Source: Desulfobacteraceae bacterium (GTDB lineage: Bacteria; Desulfobacterota; Desulfobacteria; Desulfobacterales; Desulfosalsimonadaceae). Taken from it: a stretch of DNA of 64,000 nucleotides. The translations under genes and the position numbers were made by a program. Below are positions 1 through 9,371 of this stretch, one piece after another. Position 1 is the stretch's first letter. Every line of letters begins with the position of its first letter. Where the stretch lies: the NCBI GenBank assembly GCA_021737565.1, contig JAIPDS010000001.1, positions 57,877 to 121,876 on the forward strand. The letters run 5' to 3'. The notes below the pieces were generated by a model. It was not told where the DNA came from. It did no database searches and worked only from the letters and a program-made list of their open reading frames with translations.

Positions 1-901
1 TTGCGGCACTGCCAAGTTTTGAGCGGAGCTGCCATGATCCTTCCATTGCCGCAAGTTCGTGCTTCCAGTGATTTATCCTGTGCATGTGCCTGGGAAACAA
101 GCCTATGATTGCATCCGGATAATGCGAATGCACATGTTTTATAATGTTTTTGACCTTGTTTTCCTCCTGCCTGCGCACAGATCCCAGTATTATGAATTTT
201 GCTTTTGAATCAATTAGTTCGGCCAGGGCGCTCTTCTGATCGCCGTCTTTTTCAGTGGGCAGACTGTCAAATTTCATGTTGGGCATCATGGATACTATGT
301 CTTTGCCGAAAAGGCCTGCAAATCTGGCTGAATCCTCCTCTGATACCGCGAGGATTTTCTCGGGCCGCACCTTTTGCAGTAATCTGCGGCATATTTGATA
401 GAAGAACAGGCTTTTTGGGGTGATTCTGCCGTTTATGATCCAGGCCGGCCGCTTGCGGATTTTTAATGCATACAACAGCCCCGGCCAGATTTCTGTTTCA
501 AGAAGCACAACAAGTCCGGGATTTACCTGGCCAACAGCTTTTTTCATTATTTCCGGCCTGTCAAACGGGCACCATCCCAAAAGCAGGGTGATGCCGCTGG
601 AGCCGGCGCAAATATCGGCCCTGGCTTTTTCCAGTATGTCCATGCCCTGGCGGGTATTGGTGGTAACAAGTATCCTTAAGGGTCTGGCCGGTGATAGTTT
701 GCGAATCAGGGAGCAGGCCAGATAGGCTTCCCCGCCGGAGGCCGCCTGGATCCATAGTCCCGCCCCGGGCAAAGGAACTAAGAGCTTGCGCGCTTCAAAG
801 CTTTGCCTTAGCCTGGAACTGATGCGCAAAACAGGAATAAGAAGCTGCCAGCCGAGATCATAGAATTTCAGAGCAATTTTAAGGAAACCGTATTGGTTCA
901 A
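1..901 (-). CDS. waaA: 3-deoxy-D-manno-octulosonic acid (Kdo) transferase, partial
   Basis: The enzyme transfers Kdo from CMP-Kdo to lipid A at the inner membrane, an early step of LPS core synthesis. About 300 residues are visible and the C-terminus lies beyond the window edge; the family is usually about 430 residues. Visible features are the N-terminal ASGGEAYLA segment (family: SxGE), LLETEIWPGLL, the IINGRIT stretch and GSVRRQEE..FPRH of the GT-B nucleotide-sugar domain. No ATG is available. The frame opens with TTG at 901, 40 nt after the metF stop, with a weak Shine-Dalgarno. It is read from the metF strand and may be co-transcribed, although LPS synthesis has no obvious link to C1 metabolism. 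Confidence 0.85.
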   Translation of the reverse strand, partial: MNQYGFLKIALKFYDLGWQLLIPVLRISSRLRQSFEARKLLVPLPGAGLWIQAASGGEAYLACSLIRKLSPARPLRILVTTNTRQGMDILEKARADICAGSSGITLLLGWCPFDRPEIMKKAVGQVNPGLVVLLETEIWPGLLYALKIRKRPAWIINGRITPKSLFFYQICRRLLQKVRPEKILAVSEEDSARFAGLFGKDIVSMMPNMKFDSLPTEKDGDQKSALAELIDSKAKFIILGSVRRQEENKVKNIIKHVHSHYPDAIIGLFPRHMHRINHWKHELAAMEGSWQLRSKLGSAA

Positions 902-940
902 TTTTAAACTTTTTAGGTAATCGATTAAGCGCTGTACCCT

Positions 941-1873
941 TTAATCGATTTCCGGCCGCGGCAGCAGACCGGCGCGCTCCACGATTTCCGGCACCTTTTC
1001 CTCCCATTCAATAGCCATGATATGGAAGCCACTGACGCCTTTTAACTCCTTTAGCCGCTGAATGGTTTCAACACAGATATTAATCCCCTCTTCGGCCTGC
1101 TTGCCCTTTTGTGTGTCTGACATGCGTTTTACCACGTCGTCTGGCACGTCCATGCCCGGGACCCGGTTTTTCATGTATTTTGCCATGCCGGCGGATTTAA
1201 AAGGGGTCACACCGGCCATGATATAGCATTTTTCAGTAAGACCGCGGTCTTCTGCCTGTTTGACCCATTTCTCAAACTTTTCCAGGTTGTATATGCACTG
1301 GGTCTGAATGAATTCTGCGCCCGCCTCTATCTTTTTGGCAAGCCTGGGCACCCTGATTTCAAAAGGGTCTGCAAACGGGTTGGCTGCCGCACCAACAAAC
1401 ATTTGGGGCGGCCTTTTGATTTCGTCTCCTCCAAGGAATTTGCCTTCATCGCGCATGTTGCGAACTGTCCATGCAAGCTGCATGGAGTCAAGGTCATGGA
1501 CGTTCTGCCCTTGGGGATGATCGCCGAAGCTTTGATGGTCTCCTGAAAGGCAGAGTACATTGTATATGTCAAAGGAGGCTGCGCCCAGTATATCGCTTTG
1601 CAGGGCAATGCGGTTTCTGTCCCTGGTAACCATCTGGAGAATGGGTTCCAGGCCCATCAGTTTTAAGTGAATGCATGTTGCAAGGCTGCAGGTGCGAACC
1701 ACGGATGTCTGATTGTCTGTTACGTTTATTGCATCAACGCAGCCTTTCAGCAGTTCAGCCTTTTTTTTGATCACTTCAGGGTCGCTGCCCCGGGGCGGAC
1801 CGCATTCCGAGGTGACGCCCAGATGACCCGCAGCCATGATTTTTTCCAGTTTGCTCGGAGTTTTCGCGTTCAT
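941..1873 (-). CDS. metF: methylenetetrahydrofolate reductase
   Basis: The 310-residue protein has the MetF TIM-barrel pattern. Visible segments include VTSECGPPRGSDPE near the N-terminus, NVTDNQTSVVRTCSLA, LCLSGDH and GAEFIQTQCIYNLEKF. It interconverts methylene-THF and methyl-THF. Its start overlaps the end of metV by 4 nt, so translation is probably coupled. The gene sits downstream of hdrA-mvhD-metV, the arrangement known for the MetFV-HdrABC-MvhD complex of Moorella. I infer that it works in a multi-subunit complex rather than alone with NADH. In a sulfate reducer it may run in the methyl-oxidising direction. Confidence 0.93.
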   Translation of the reverse strand: MNAKTPSKLEKIMAAGHLGVTSECGPPRGSDPEVIKKKAELLKGCVDAINVTDNQTSVVRTCSLATCIHLKLMGLEPILQMVTRDRNRIALQSDILGAASFDIYNVLCLSGDHQSFGDHPQGQNVHDLDSMQLAWTVRNMRDEGKFLGGDEIKRPPQMFVGAAANPFADPFEIRVPRLAKKIEAGAEFIQTQCIYNLEKFEKWVKQAEDRGLTEKCYIMAGVTPFKSAGMAKYMKNRVPGMDVPDDVVKRMSDTQKGKQAEEGINICVETIQRLKELKGVSGFHIMAIEWEEKVPEIVERAGLLPRPEID

Positions 1874-2541
1874 ATCTGTACATCCTCCCTCTGAACTTTT
1901 CTGGGTCCGCCTGCCCGGTCAGTGGACCAGTCCTTGATGCCGAAAAGTTTCTCATAAAGATCCATCCGATCAATGGCTTTTAACCTGTCAATAATCAACT
2001 GCCAGGCACAGTCAAGCTCCTTGTTGATCTCGCATTTGCCGTTGGAAGATCCTCCGCACGGACCGTTTAACAGCCGCTTTGCGCATCTTGCCACCGGGCA
2101 GATCCCGCCGGTGTAAGCCAGAATACACTGCCCGCATGCCTGGCACCTTTCGGTCCACAGCCCCCGCTGTTCGGTCGCCCCGAGAAAGCAGGTGTTAACG
2201 CCGGGATAAACCGGGATGGAGTGGTATTTTTCAGCGGTGAACTGCACCCCCACGCCGCACGCAATAGAAACGATGGCGTCATAATTGTCCGCTATATCCC
2301 TGATTTCCTCCAGGTACTCATGATCGCACTGCCGCTCCAGAGTGCGCTCATCTACCAGTGCATCTTCAACACCCCGGTTTGCAAAATACATGCGCAGGGC
2401 TGAAGCCAGCACGCCTGCTTCCTTTTTCCCGCCCGCCTCGCAGACTGTAACGCATTCATTGCAGCCGAGAACCAGGAGCTTTTTGCAGTCCTTTACATAT
2501 TCAATGATCTCCTCGACCGGTTTTTTATCAGCAACTATCAT
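1870..2541 (-). CDS. metV: MetV-like zinc/iron-sulfur partner of MetF
   Basis: This 223-residue protein matches the methylene-THF reductase C-terminal catalytic/zinc-binding family (PF12225 type). An N-terminal LVLGCNECVTVCEAGGKKE region resembles a Rossmann-like module with three cysteines. A C-terminal cysteine cluster follows: CQACGQC, then GICPVARCAK and LNGPCGGSSNGKCE. In acetogens MetV binds MetF and carries electrons to it. The start at 2541 has an AGAGG about 8 nt upstream. The 4-nt overlap with metF and the 43-nt gap after mvhD place it in one operon with both. Confidence 0.9.
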   Translation of the reverse strand: MIVADKKPVEEIIEYVKDCKKLLVLGCNECVTVCEAGGKKEAGVLASALRMYFANRGVEDALVDERTLERQCDHEYLEEIRDIADNYDAIVSIACGVGVQFTAEKYHSIPVYPGVNTCFLGATEQRGLWTERCQACGQCILAYTGGICPVARCAKRLLNGPCGGSSNGKCEINKELDCAWQLIIDRLKAIDRMDLYEKLFGIKDWSTDRAGGPRKVQREDVQI

Positions 2542-2584
2542 TTGTTGACCTCTTTGTAAGGGTTTAAAGAGTTATATGAGGGTT

Positions 2585-3016
2585 TTATGCAGCATTCTTT
2601 TTTTTCTTTTTCATAGGATTCGGCCCCAGATTGCGGATGCGCTCATCCATTTCCTGGGCGTACTTTACAAATAAAGGGCCGTCGCTTGACGACAGGTTAT
2701 ACATTTGGGCTCTTTCACCTTCAAGTCCTATGGTGTTTAAAATCTTCTGCACCTGCTCCACTCTTTTTCTGGCGCGCAGATTTCCGGTCTTGTAATGGCA
2801 ATCGCCTTCCATGCATCCGATGATCGAAACGCCGTCTGCCCCTTTTTCGAATGCACGAAGCATATGCTGAACATCCACCTTGCCGGTGCAAGGTACACGG
2901 ATAATTCTGATGCTTGCAGGATAAGTAAGTCGCATGGAACCTGCCAGGTCCGCGGCGTTATACCCTCAGTAGTCGCAGCAGAAGGCCAGTATCCTTGGTT
3001 TAAATTCCTGGTCCAT
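2585..3016 (-). CDS. mvhD: MvhD/VhuD-type electron-transfer subunit, selenoprotein (Sec17)
   Basis: A conventional reading finds only an ORF starting at 2935. The frame extends upstream through a single TGA (2968-2966) to an ATG at 3016 that overlaps the hdrA stop (TAATG). The extension reads [26 protein letters not shown], matching the MvhD start where a Cys normally sits (FCCNWCSYGGAD). The TGA therefore replaces a conserved Cys. The protein is 143 residues and continues with IRIIRVPCTGKVD and GCMEGDCHY, both MvhD hallmarks, and it ends in a lysine-rich tail. MvhD passes electrons between HdrA and partner redox subunits through a [2Fe-2S] centre. Sec versions (VhuD) are known in methanococci. 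A SECIS-like hairpin follows the TGA. Confidence 0.88.
2936..2968 (-). promoter_or_regulatory. UGA-Sec codon and candidate SECIS hairpin in mvhD
   Basis: Directly 3' of the TGA at 2968-2966 the transcript can form a stem with GGACCU at 2951-2946 and AGGUUCC at 2942-2936. The apical loop is GGC and there is one bulged U (2939). A short stem with a G-containing apical loop about 20 nt after UGA and a bulged U is what is known of the E. coli fdhF SECIS that binds SelB. The fold was read by eye and no energy was computed. Confidence 0.65.
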
Positions 3017-6000
3017 TATTCCTCCTCTTCCAGCAGGGCGTCAACCTTGCTCATTATTTGATCGTCTTCATACCAGCGAAGCTCTATGGCCTTGGCCGGG
3101 CATTCCGCGGCGCATGCTCCACAGCCCTGGCACAGGGCATCATCTATTTCACTTACGCCTTCCTCGTTGATCCTGGGCACACCATAGGGGCAAGTGCGTA
3201 TGCATATCAGGCAGGAAGCGCACTTTTCGGGATTTACATGTGCCGTAACCGCTGAAAGCGTGAGATACGGCTGGGACAGCATGGTCGTTGCCCTGGACGC
3301 CGCTGCCATGGCCTGGGCTATGGATTCCGAGACAAGTTTAGGGCTGTGCGCAGTACCGCAGAGATAGACGCCTTCGGTTCCCATTTCCACGGGGCGCAGC
3401 TTGACATGGGCTTCGACGAAGAAGTCTTCCGCATTGCGGTTTAACTTCATTATGTTTGCCAGTTCCTCGGTGTCCTCTGCTTCCACGCCCGCGCTCAAAA
3501 CCAGCATATCAGCATCCACGCTTATTTTGCGGCGCAGTATATGGTCGGTAAATTCCACGTTCACACCGTTGTCCCCGGAATCTACTGCAGGCGGGTCCTC
3601 GGGATCAAAGCGGAAGAACATCACCCCGAGTTTTCTGGCCTCGGTGTAATAGTCCTCCAGCATGCCGTAGGTTCGGATATCCCTGTAGAGTATGAAGACC
3701 TGGGTTTCAGGGTTGAGCTTCTTGATGTGGATGGCGTTTTTGATTGCGCTCTGGCAGCAGACCCGCGAGCAGTTGGGGTTTTGATCGTTTCGCGATCCTA
3801 TGCACTGGATCATTACAACCTGGTTCAGATTGTCGGCTGCTCCTTGCTGTTCCAGTTTTTCGCCGAGTTCAAGCTGGGTGACAACAGCGGGGTTCTCGCC
3901 GTACAGATATTCCTCCGGACAGTGCTCTTTTGCACCTGTGGCCATAATGGTTGCGCCGTGTTCTATCTTGCGGCTTACCATCTGTGCGCCCACCAGGACC
4001 TCTGTTGTAAAGTTGCCCTTGAAACCGGAAAAGTCCACTATCACGGAATCGGTGAGAACTTCGATTTTGGAATGCGCATTTACCTGCCCGGCCAGTTCGC
4101 CGATATACGTCCGGACATCCATTCCCTCTATAGTCTTGGTAAGCCTGTTTCCAAGGCCGCCCAGAACAGCTTCTTTTTCAACCAGCACCACCTCAAATCC
4201 CTGGTCTGCGATACCCAGGGCCGCGTTCATTCCCGCAACACCGCCGCCCACAACCAGGGCCCGCTTTGTCACAGGGATCTGTCTTTCATGCAGAGGCTGA
4301 AGGGAGGCGGCTCTTGCCACTGACATGCGGACCAGTTCCTTTGCTTTTTCAGTGGCCAGTTCCGGGTTGTCGCCGTGAACCCAGGAGTCCTGGTTTCGGA
4401 TATTGGCCATTTCAAAAAGATACTTGTTCAAACCCACGGATTCCAGGGTGTCCATGAATATGGGTTCATGTGTTTTGGGCGTACACGACGAGACTACCAC
4501 CCTGTTGATGTTGTGCTCCTTTATTACTTCTTTCATGTTGTCCTGGGCGTCCTGGCTGCATGTAAACAGGTTTTCGCCCGCATAGACAACATACGGCAGA
4601 TTTTCCGCATATTCACGTACTTCCGGTACATCGACCACGCCGGCAATGTTTATGCCGCAGTCGCAGACAAAGACCCCGATCCGGGGAGGCTCTCCTTCGA
4701 CGTCAATTTCCTCCGGCCTGGAGACATCCTTGATCCGGGTTCCCCGGGCTTCGGCAAGGGTGCGGCCCGCCGCACATGCAGCCGCACTTGCCTCAGTTAC
4801 AGATCCCGGTATATCCTTTGGCCCCTGGAAAATTCCGCAGGCAAAAACCCCTTCCCTGGAAGTGTTTACAGGGGCAAGCGGGCTTGTTTCCGCAAAGTTG
4901 TAATGGTTGAGATCTATGTTTAAGCGCTGCGCAGTTTCTATTGTGGACTGCGGAACCTGCAGACCGACTGAGAGCACCACCAGGTTGAATTCTTTTACTT
5001 CCACGTTGCCGGACTCGTCCACGTACCTGAGATGGAGGTTTCCGGTTTCCGGATCTTCGTCTATTGTGTGGACCCTGGACTTAACAAACCTGACCCCGGA
5101 ACTGTCTTTTGCCCTCAGGTAATATTTTTCGTAATCCTTGCCGAAGGTCCTGATGTCCATGTTGAAAATTACTGTGTCCAGGCCGTGCTCGGAGTGATCC
5201 TTGGCAATCATTGCTTCCTTTATGGCATACATGCAGCACACCGAAGAGCAGTAGCCGTTTCCGCACCTGTTGGTATCCCTTGAGCCTATGCACTGGAGCC
5301 AGGCAATCTTTTCGGGCTCCTTGTTGTCCGAGGGCCGGACCAGGTGCCCCATTGTTGGCCCGGATGCCGAAAGAATGCGTTCGAATTCCGCGCTGGTCAA
5401 AACATTCGGGCTGGACTTGTATCTGTAGGTGTCCTCCAGGATTGCCGGATCAAACACATCATTTCCCGGACAAAGGATTAGCGAGCCCACGTCTATGTCT
5501 CTTTCCTCCGCGGTTTGCTCATGGTCAATGGCGTCTGCAAGGCAGGCCCTGACACACTGGTAGCATTCAGAGCAGATGCCGCATTTTAAGCACCGGTCGG
5601 CCTCTGTGCGGGCTTCCTCCTCGCTGTAGCCCAGGGATACTTCCAGAAAGTTGCATTCTCTTGCTTCGGGATCCAGGCACTTTACCGGGACCCTTTCCTT
5701 GTGGGGCTCATTTACAACGTCAGGCTTTTCATAGGTCCATTCTTTTTCCCGGCCTTCTTTCAGATCCATACCGTTTATAAACCGGTGGATTGATTCTGCA
5801 GCCTCTTTTCCGCAGGCAACTGCATCCACGACGGTTTTCGGGCCGTAGTATGCGTCACCGCCTGAGAATACCCATTCCATTGAGGTCTGCAGCGTGACCG
5901 GATCGCCTTCCAGGCCGCCGCGCCCGGTCATGGGAACATTTTGCCCCTCGATGTCCGTGGTGTCAGTTGCCTGGCCTATGGCAAGAATAACGGTGTCGCC

Positions 6001-7482
6001 GAAAAAAGCCTCGCATGCGTTTTCGTCAAATTTCGGGTTAAACCGCCCCTCTTCGTCAAATACAGCGGTGCAGGTTTTAAATTCAATTCCGGAAAACCGG
6101 TTTTCATTGTTTATGAAAAAACTTTTGGGGCCGTAAGAATTTACAATTTTGATATCTTCTTCTATGGCCTCCTGTATTTCATGTTCCCAGGCCGGCATTT
6201 CTTCACGGCTTTCCAGGCATACCATGGTGACGCTTTGTGCGCCTTTGCGCTTTGCAGTAAGGGCAACGTCTATGGCCACGTTTCCGCCGCCTATTACAAG
6301 AACGTTTTTGCCGATGGAAACTTCTTTTCCAAGGGCCGTATCCCTTAAGAAATCAACGCCCTGGAGCACGTCTTCTGCGTCCTCGTTTTCAATGCCCAGG
6401 TTGCGGCCCTTATGAAGACCAATGGCCATGAACACGGCTGAGTAGCCGTCTTCTTTGAGGCTGTCAAACGTTATGTCCTTGCCAAAGGTTACTCCTGTTT
6501 TTATCTCCACGCCGAGATCGCAGATGATGTCAATTTCGCGCTGCAGTATGTCCCGGGGCAGCCGGTATTCCGGAATGCCAACTGTCATCATGCCTCCTGC
6601 CACGGGCAGCTTTTCATAAACCGTTACTCCGTAGCCCCTTCGGGCCAGGGAATACGCTGCGGCAAGGCCTGCAGGACCGGATCCTATCACTGCGACCTTT
6701 TCTTCGCGTTTTTCTTCAGCAGCCGAGGGCAGGACTTTTTCGTCCTGCTCTTTTTCCCAGTCTGCAAGAAACCTGTGCAGTTCCCTTATTGCGAGCGGTT
6801 CGTCATAGTCGTTTCTTGTGCATACGCCTTCGCACGGATGATGGCAGACCCGGCCGCAAATACCCGGAAAGGGGTGCGCATCCCGGAAGAGTTCAATTGC
6901 TTCTTTGTACTGTCCCTGGTTTATAAGTGCTATGTATCCCTGTATGCTCACGTGAGCCGGGCAGGTTGCCTTGCACGGGGCGGTTCCCCGCTTGCTTATT
7001 GCATAAGCCCCCGGAATTGCCTGGGCGTACTTTTTATATGCGGCCTTCCTGTAGCCCAACCCGTGGTCCTGCTCGTCAGGGACTTCTATGGGGCAGACCT
7101 TGGCGCATTCTCCGCAGCTTGTGCATTTGTCAAGATCAACATAGCGGGGCTCCTGGCGGATATGGGCCTTGAAATTTCCGGGTTTTCCATCCAGTTCCAG
7201 CAGATCGGTATTTGTAAGCAGTTCAATGTTTAGATGCCGGCCGACCTCGACCAGTTTGGGCGAGATGACTCACATTGCACAGTCGTTGGTGGGAAACGTC
7301 TTGTCCAGTTGGGACATGATCCCGCCGATTGCGGATGTTTTTTCCACAAGGTAGACGTAATATCCGGAATTGGCAAGATCAAGGGCGGACTGCATGCCGG
7401 AGATACCGGCACCCACAACCATGACGGAGCCTATCGGGGTTTGTTGTGTTCCGGCTTCAACGGCAGATTCTTTTGATTCCAT
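3016..7482 (-). CDS. hdrA: giant HdrA-GltD-HdrA fusion flavoprotein, selenoprotein (Sec71)
   Basis: Read through TGA 7272-7270, the frame gives a 1488-residue protein. The context [14 protein letters not shown] matches the HdrA motif DCSMCILSPKLVEV, so Sec replaces a conserved Cys. Order: HdrA FAD motif VVGAGISG (about 21-30); Sec71; [12 protein letters not shown] (about 120-131); a GltD/NfnB-like part with Cys-rich N-domain (about 165-225), [10 protein letters not shown] (about 263) and [10 protein letters not shown] (about 394); [23 protein letters not shown] (about 730); a second HdrA module with [11 protein letters not shown] (about 935), [12 protein letters not shown] (about 1075) and CIGSRNDQN; and two C-terminal [4Fe-4S] motifs ([24 protein letters not shown], about 1419-1464). 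HdrA carries the bifurcating flavin in heterodisulfide-reductase-type complexes, and the GltD part suggests NAD(P)H binding. No hdrB or hdrC is adjacent. RBS GGGAG precedes the ATG at 7482. Confidence 0.88.
7246..7272 (-). promoter_or_regulatory. UGA-Sec codon and possible SECIS hairpin in hdrA
   Basis: After the TGA at 7272-7270, CUCG (7264-7261) can pair with CGAG (7249-7246). Inside it CCA pairs with UGG across a C/U mismatch, leaving an AAC loop. The apical loop lacks the G usually seen in bacterial SECIS elements, so this hairpin is weaker evidence than the one in mvhD. The Sec call itself rests mainly on the family alignment around the codon. Confidence 0.4.
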
Positions 7483-7592
7483 CTGTGCTCTCCCTATATC
7501 AAGGCTTTAAAATTTAGCTTTAATCAGTACGGGGTATCTCAATTGCAAGCAAATAGAAATATTTGCAAAATTAGAAATTTTCAGAAAGAATT

Positions 7593-7621
7593 TCGATACT
7601 ATAAATGAGGGCCGGTGTCAA
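7593..7621 (-). promoter_or_regulatory. candidate sigma70 promoter for hdrA-mvhD-metVF
   Basis: On the minus strand TTGACA (7621-7616) is followed after 17 nt by TATCGA (7598-7593), in an A/T-rich gap of 184 bp between apbE and hdrA. The leader would be about 100 nt. The -35 is perfect and the -10 is imperfect. Confidence 0.4.
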
Positions 7622-7666
7622 TGACTAAACATGTTTTGCCAGCAAGGGCTGCATTTTTGCAACAAA

Positions 7667-8830
7667 TCAAGGACCCTGTCCGCCAATCCGACTGCAGTAG
7701 TCCGCCAGGCCCGGCGTCGCAAATTCGCTTATGCCGCCTTTTCGGCTTCTTGTAAGAATGAGGCTTTGAATGTCGAGTTTTTCAGCAATTTGCGGGCCTT
7801 TTTCCCGGCCCGTGACAGTAATGGCGGTTGAAGCTCCGTCGAGCAGGGCGCAGTCGGCCTTTTCTCTGCAGGCGGCTGTTGTGACCCCCAGTACTCTTGA
7901 TGACACCGGTTTTCCTGTTTTCGGGCTGAATATATGATAAAATTCATGTCCCTGTATTATTAAGGGCTGGCGGTAATTGCCGCTGGTTGATACCCCGATC
8001 GCACCCTGCGCCGAGATCGTTCCCCATATTTTTTGAATGTGGGTCGGATGCTGGATGCCTATTTTCCAAGATTCGCCTGCGTGATTGGAACCGAACGCCG
8101 AGACCTCGCCGCCCAGCTGTACCAGGCCGTCCGTAACGCCAAGATCTTTAAGCAGAGTTTCTACCCGGTCCACTGCAAAACCCTTGGCAATTCCGCCGAA
8201 ATCAAATTTTATGCCCTTGCTGTCGCATACAAGCGAGCTTTGGTCTTCCAGGAGTGTTACGTGCCGGAAGCCGGTCTTTGACAGTGCGTTTTTTATTTGC
8301 CTTTCAGACGGAATTTGCTGGGTTTTGACAGCCTCCTGCCACAGTTTTTTTACCGGGGGCATCGTGGGATCAAATGCGCCCTGGCTTACTTCCCACAGCT
8401 TTCTGCATAGTTTAAGCACTTCAAGCATGTCGTTTGAGACTTTTACCGGCTTTGTTTTATCTGCGGCATTAAGCCTGCTGAGTTCAGAATCCGGATCCGA
8501 AGGATTAAAAATTTTTCCGATGCGGTGAAATTCCGCCCATGCCTTTTTTGCTGTTTTTTCAGCTTCCTGCCTGTTAGCTCCCGGCAGGTGAAATTTGATC
8601 CTGGCCGGAATGTCAAAATATATACTGCGCCGGCTTTCCCACCAGTCCGGCTTGACTTCGGAGACTTCGGCCTGTTTTTTCCCCTGCGTGCTTTTCGAGT
8701 CGATGGTTTCAGGCTGCTGATTGTCCAAAACCCCGGATCTGGTCAGAAATATCGCCGCTGCAATCAGTAAAACTGCAATTATGGCCGCTGCAGTGAATTT
8801 CAATATTTTTAAATTTAAAGCTTTTTTCAT
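7667..8830 (-). CDS. apbE: FAD:protein FMN transferase (ApbE)
   Basis: ApbE covalently attaches FMN to Thr of target proteins such as RnfG/D and NqrB/C on the outer face of the membrane. The protein is 387 residues. An N-terminal membrane anchor or signal (about 11-30, FTAAAIIAVLLIAAAIFLT) precedes the ApbE fold. Visible motifs are NPSDPDSELSRLN, GAFDPTMPPV, the DFGGIAKGFAVDR core, GLVQLGGEVSAFG, YHIFSPKTGKPV and the C-terminal ADCALLDGASTAITV metal-binding region. No flavinylation target is adjacent, so the partner (Rnf or Nqr, fitting a sodium economy) must be elsewhere. The Shine-Dalgarno at the chosen ATG is weak. Confidence 0.92.
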   Translation of the reverse strand: MKKALNLKILKFTAAAIIAVLLIAAAIFLTRSGVLDNQQPETIDSKSTQGKKQAEVSEVKPDWWESRRSIYFDIPARIKFHLPGANRQEAEKTAKKAWAEFHRIGKIFNPSDPDSELSRLNAADKTKPVKVSNDMLEVLKLCRKLWEVSQGAFDPTMPPVKKLWQEAVKTQQIPSERQIKNALSKTGFRHVTLLEDQSSLVCDSKGIKFDFGGIAKGFAVDRVETLLKDLGVTDGLVQLGGEVSAFGSNHAGESWKIGIQHPTHIQKIWGTISAQGAIGVSTSGNYRQPLIIQGHEFYHIFSPKTGKPVSSRVLGVTTAACREKADCALLDGASTAITVTGREKGPQIAEKLDIQSLILTRSRKGGISEFATPGLADYCSRIGGQGP

Positions 8831-8864
8831 TGCCGTGATTTTTCGGTTTTATGGCGATTATATT

Positions 8865-9018
8865 TTGATGCACTCGTAAAAAGTCTGATTTTAGATGGTG
8901 CCGTAAAAAGTTCAAGATCAAGGCTTGCGCAATTTCGAAGAATGCAGCGTACTTAGCCGTACGTGAAATTCTGAGAAATTGTGCGTAACGCAGATATTGG
9001 ACTTTTTACGGCACCATC
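8865..9018. repeat. dispersed palindromic element, copy 1
   Basis: Near-perfect terminal inverted repeats (gatggtgccgtaaaaagt at 8894-8911 and its exact reverse complement at 9001-9018) flank an imperfect inner palindrome. The centre contains the small palindrome cgtac..gtacg. A leader, ttgatgcactcgtaaaaagt, precedes the left arm and partly repeats it. Two further copies occur at 42768-42920 and 57693-57844. No ORF is conserved among the copies. It resembles a REP/MITE-like non-autonomous element or a large structured RNA/DNA hairpin. It lies between apbE and mobB, which are divergent. Confidence 0.85.
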
Positions 9019-9090
9019 ATATTTTTCAGGCACGCAAATATATCAATTTATGCCTGCCCCAAGGTTTCGTCAAGGATTGTTGTATTTCCT

Positions 9091-9201
9091 CAGGCCGGAA
9101 ACAAAATCCTGAAGCTTTCCGGGACTTGGGCAAGGGTCGGCGGGGAGGTTTGTACTTCTGCATTGAGCGCGCCAGCGGTCAGCAGAAAACAAACTTCCCC
9201 G
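9091..9201. other. structured non-coding stretch upstream of mobB
   Basis: The 350-bp gap between repeat copy 1 and mobB has no convincing gene. It contains two hairpins. One is ccggaaa (9095-9101) with tttccgg (9116-9122). The other is about 19 bp with one bulge, cggggaggtttgt..ttctgc (9141-9161) with its near-complement at 9182-9201, around a GC-rich loop. No T-run follows on either strand, so neither looks like a plain terminator. A regulatory leader for mobB, a small RNA or a decayed element are all possible. I could not match it to the known Moco RNA motif by eye. Confidence 0.4.
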
Positions 9202-9371
9202 GCGGCCCGCAGCGGAAAAGACTGTAAAAGCCGGGTTGATTTTTGCAGTGGTTTCCATGATCAACGGTCAGGCTCGTGCATAATGTCTGGCATTTTATGT
9301 AAAATCATGGCATATAAAATAGATAGAGAACATTTGGCGGATTTGGCAAAAAACAGGATCGGGTTTGGAAT

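Noticed and set aside
3541..4323. Long plus-strand ORF of 260 codons within hdrA
   Set aside because: It is a shadow of the hdrA frame, with no domain and no RBS.
9070..9264. Minus-strand ORF of 64 codons in the gap before mobB
   Set aside because: It lies over the structured segment, has no RBS and no recognisable family.
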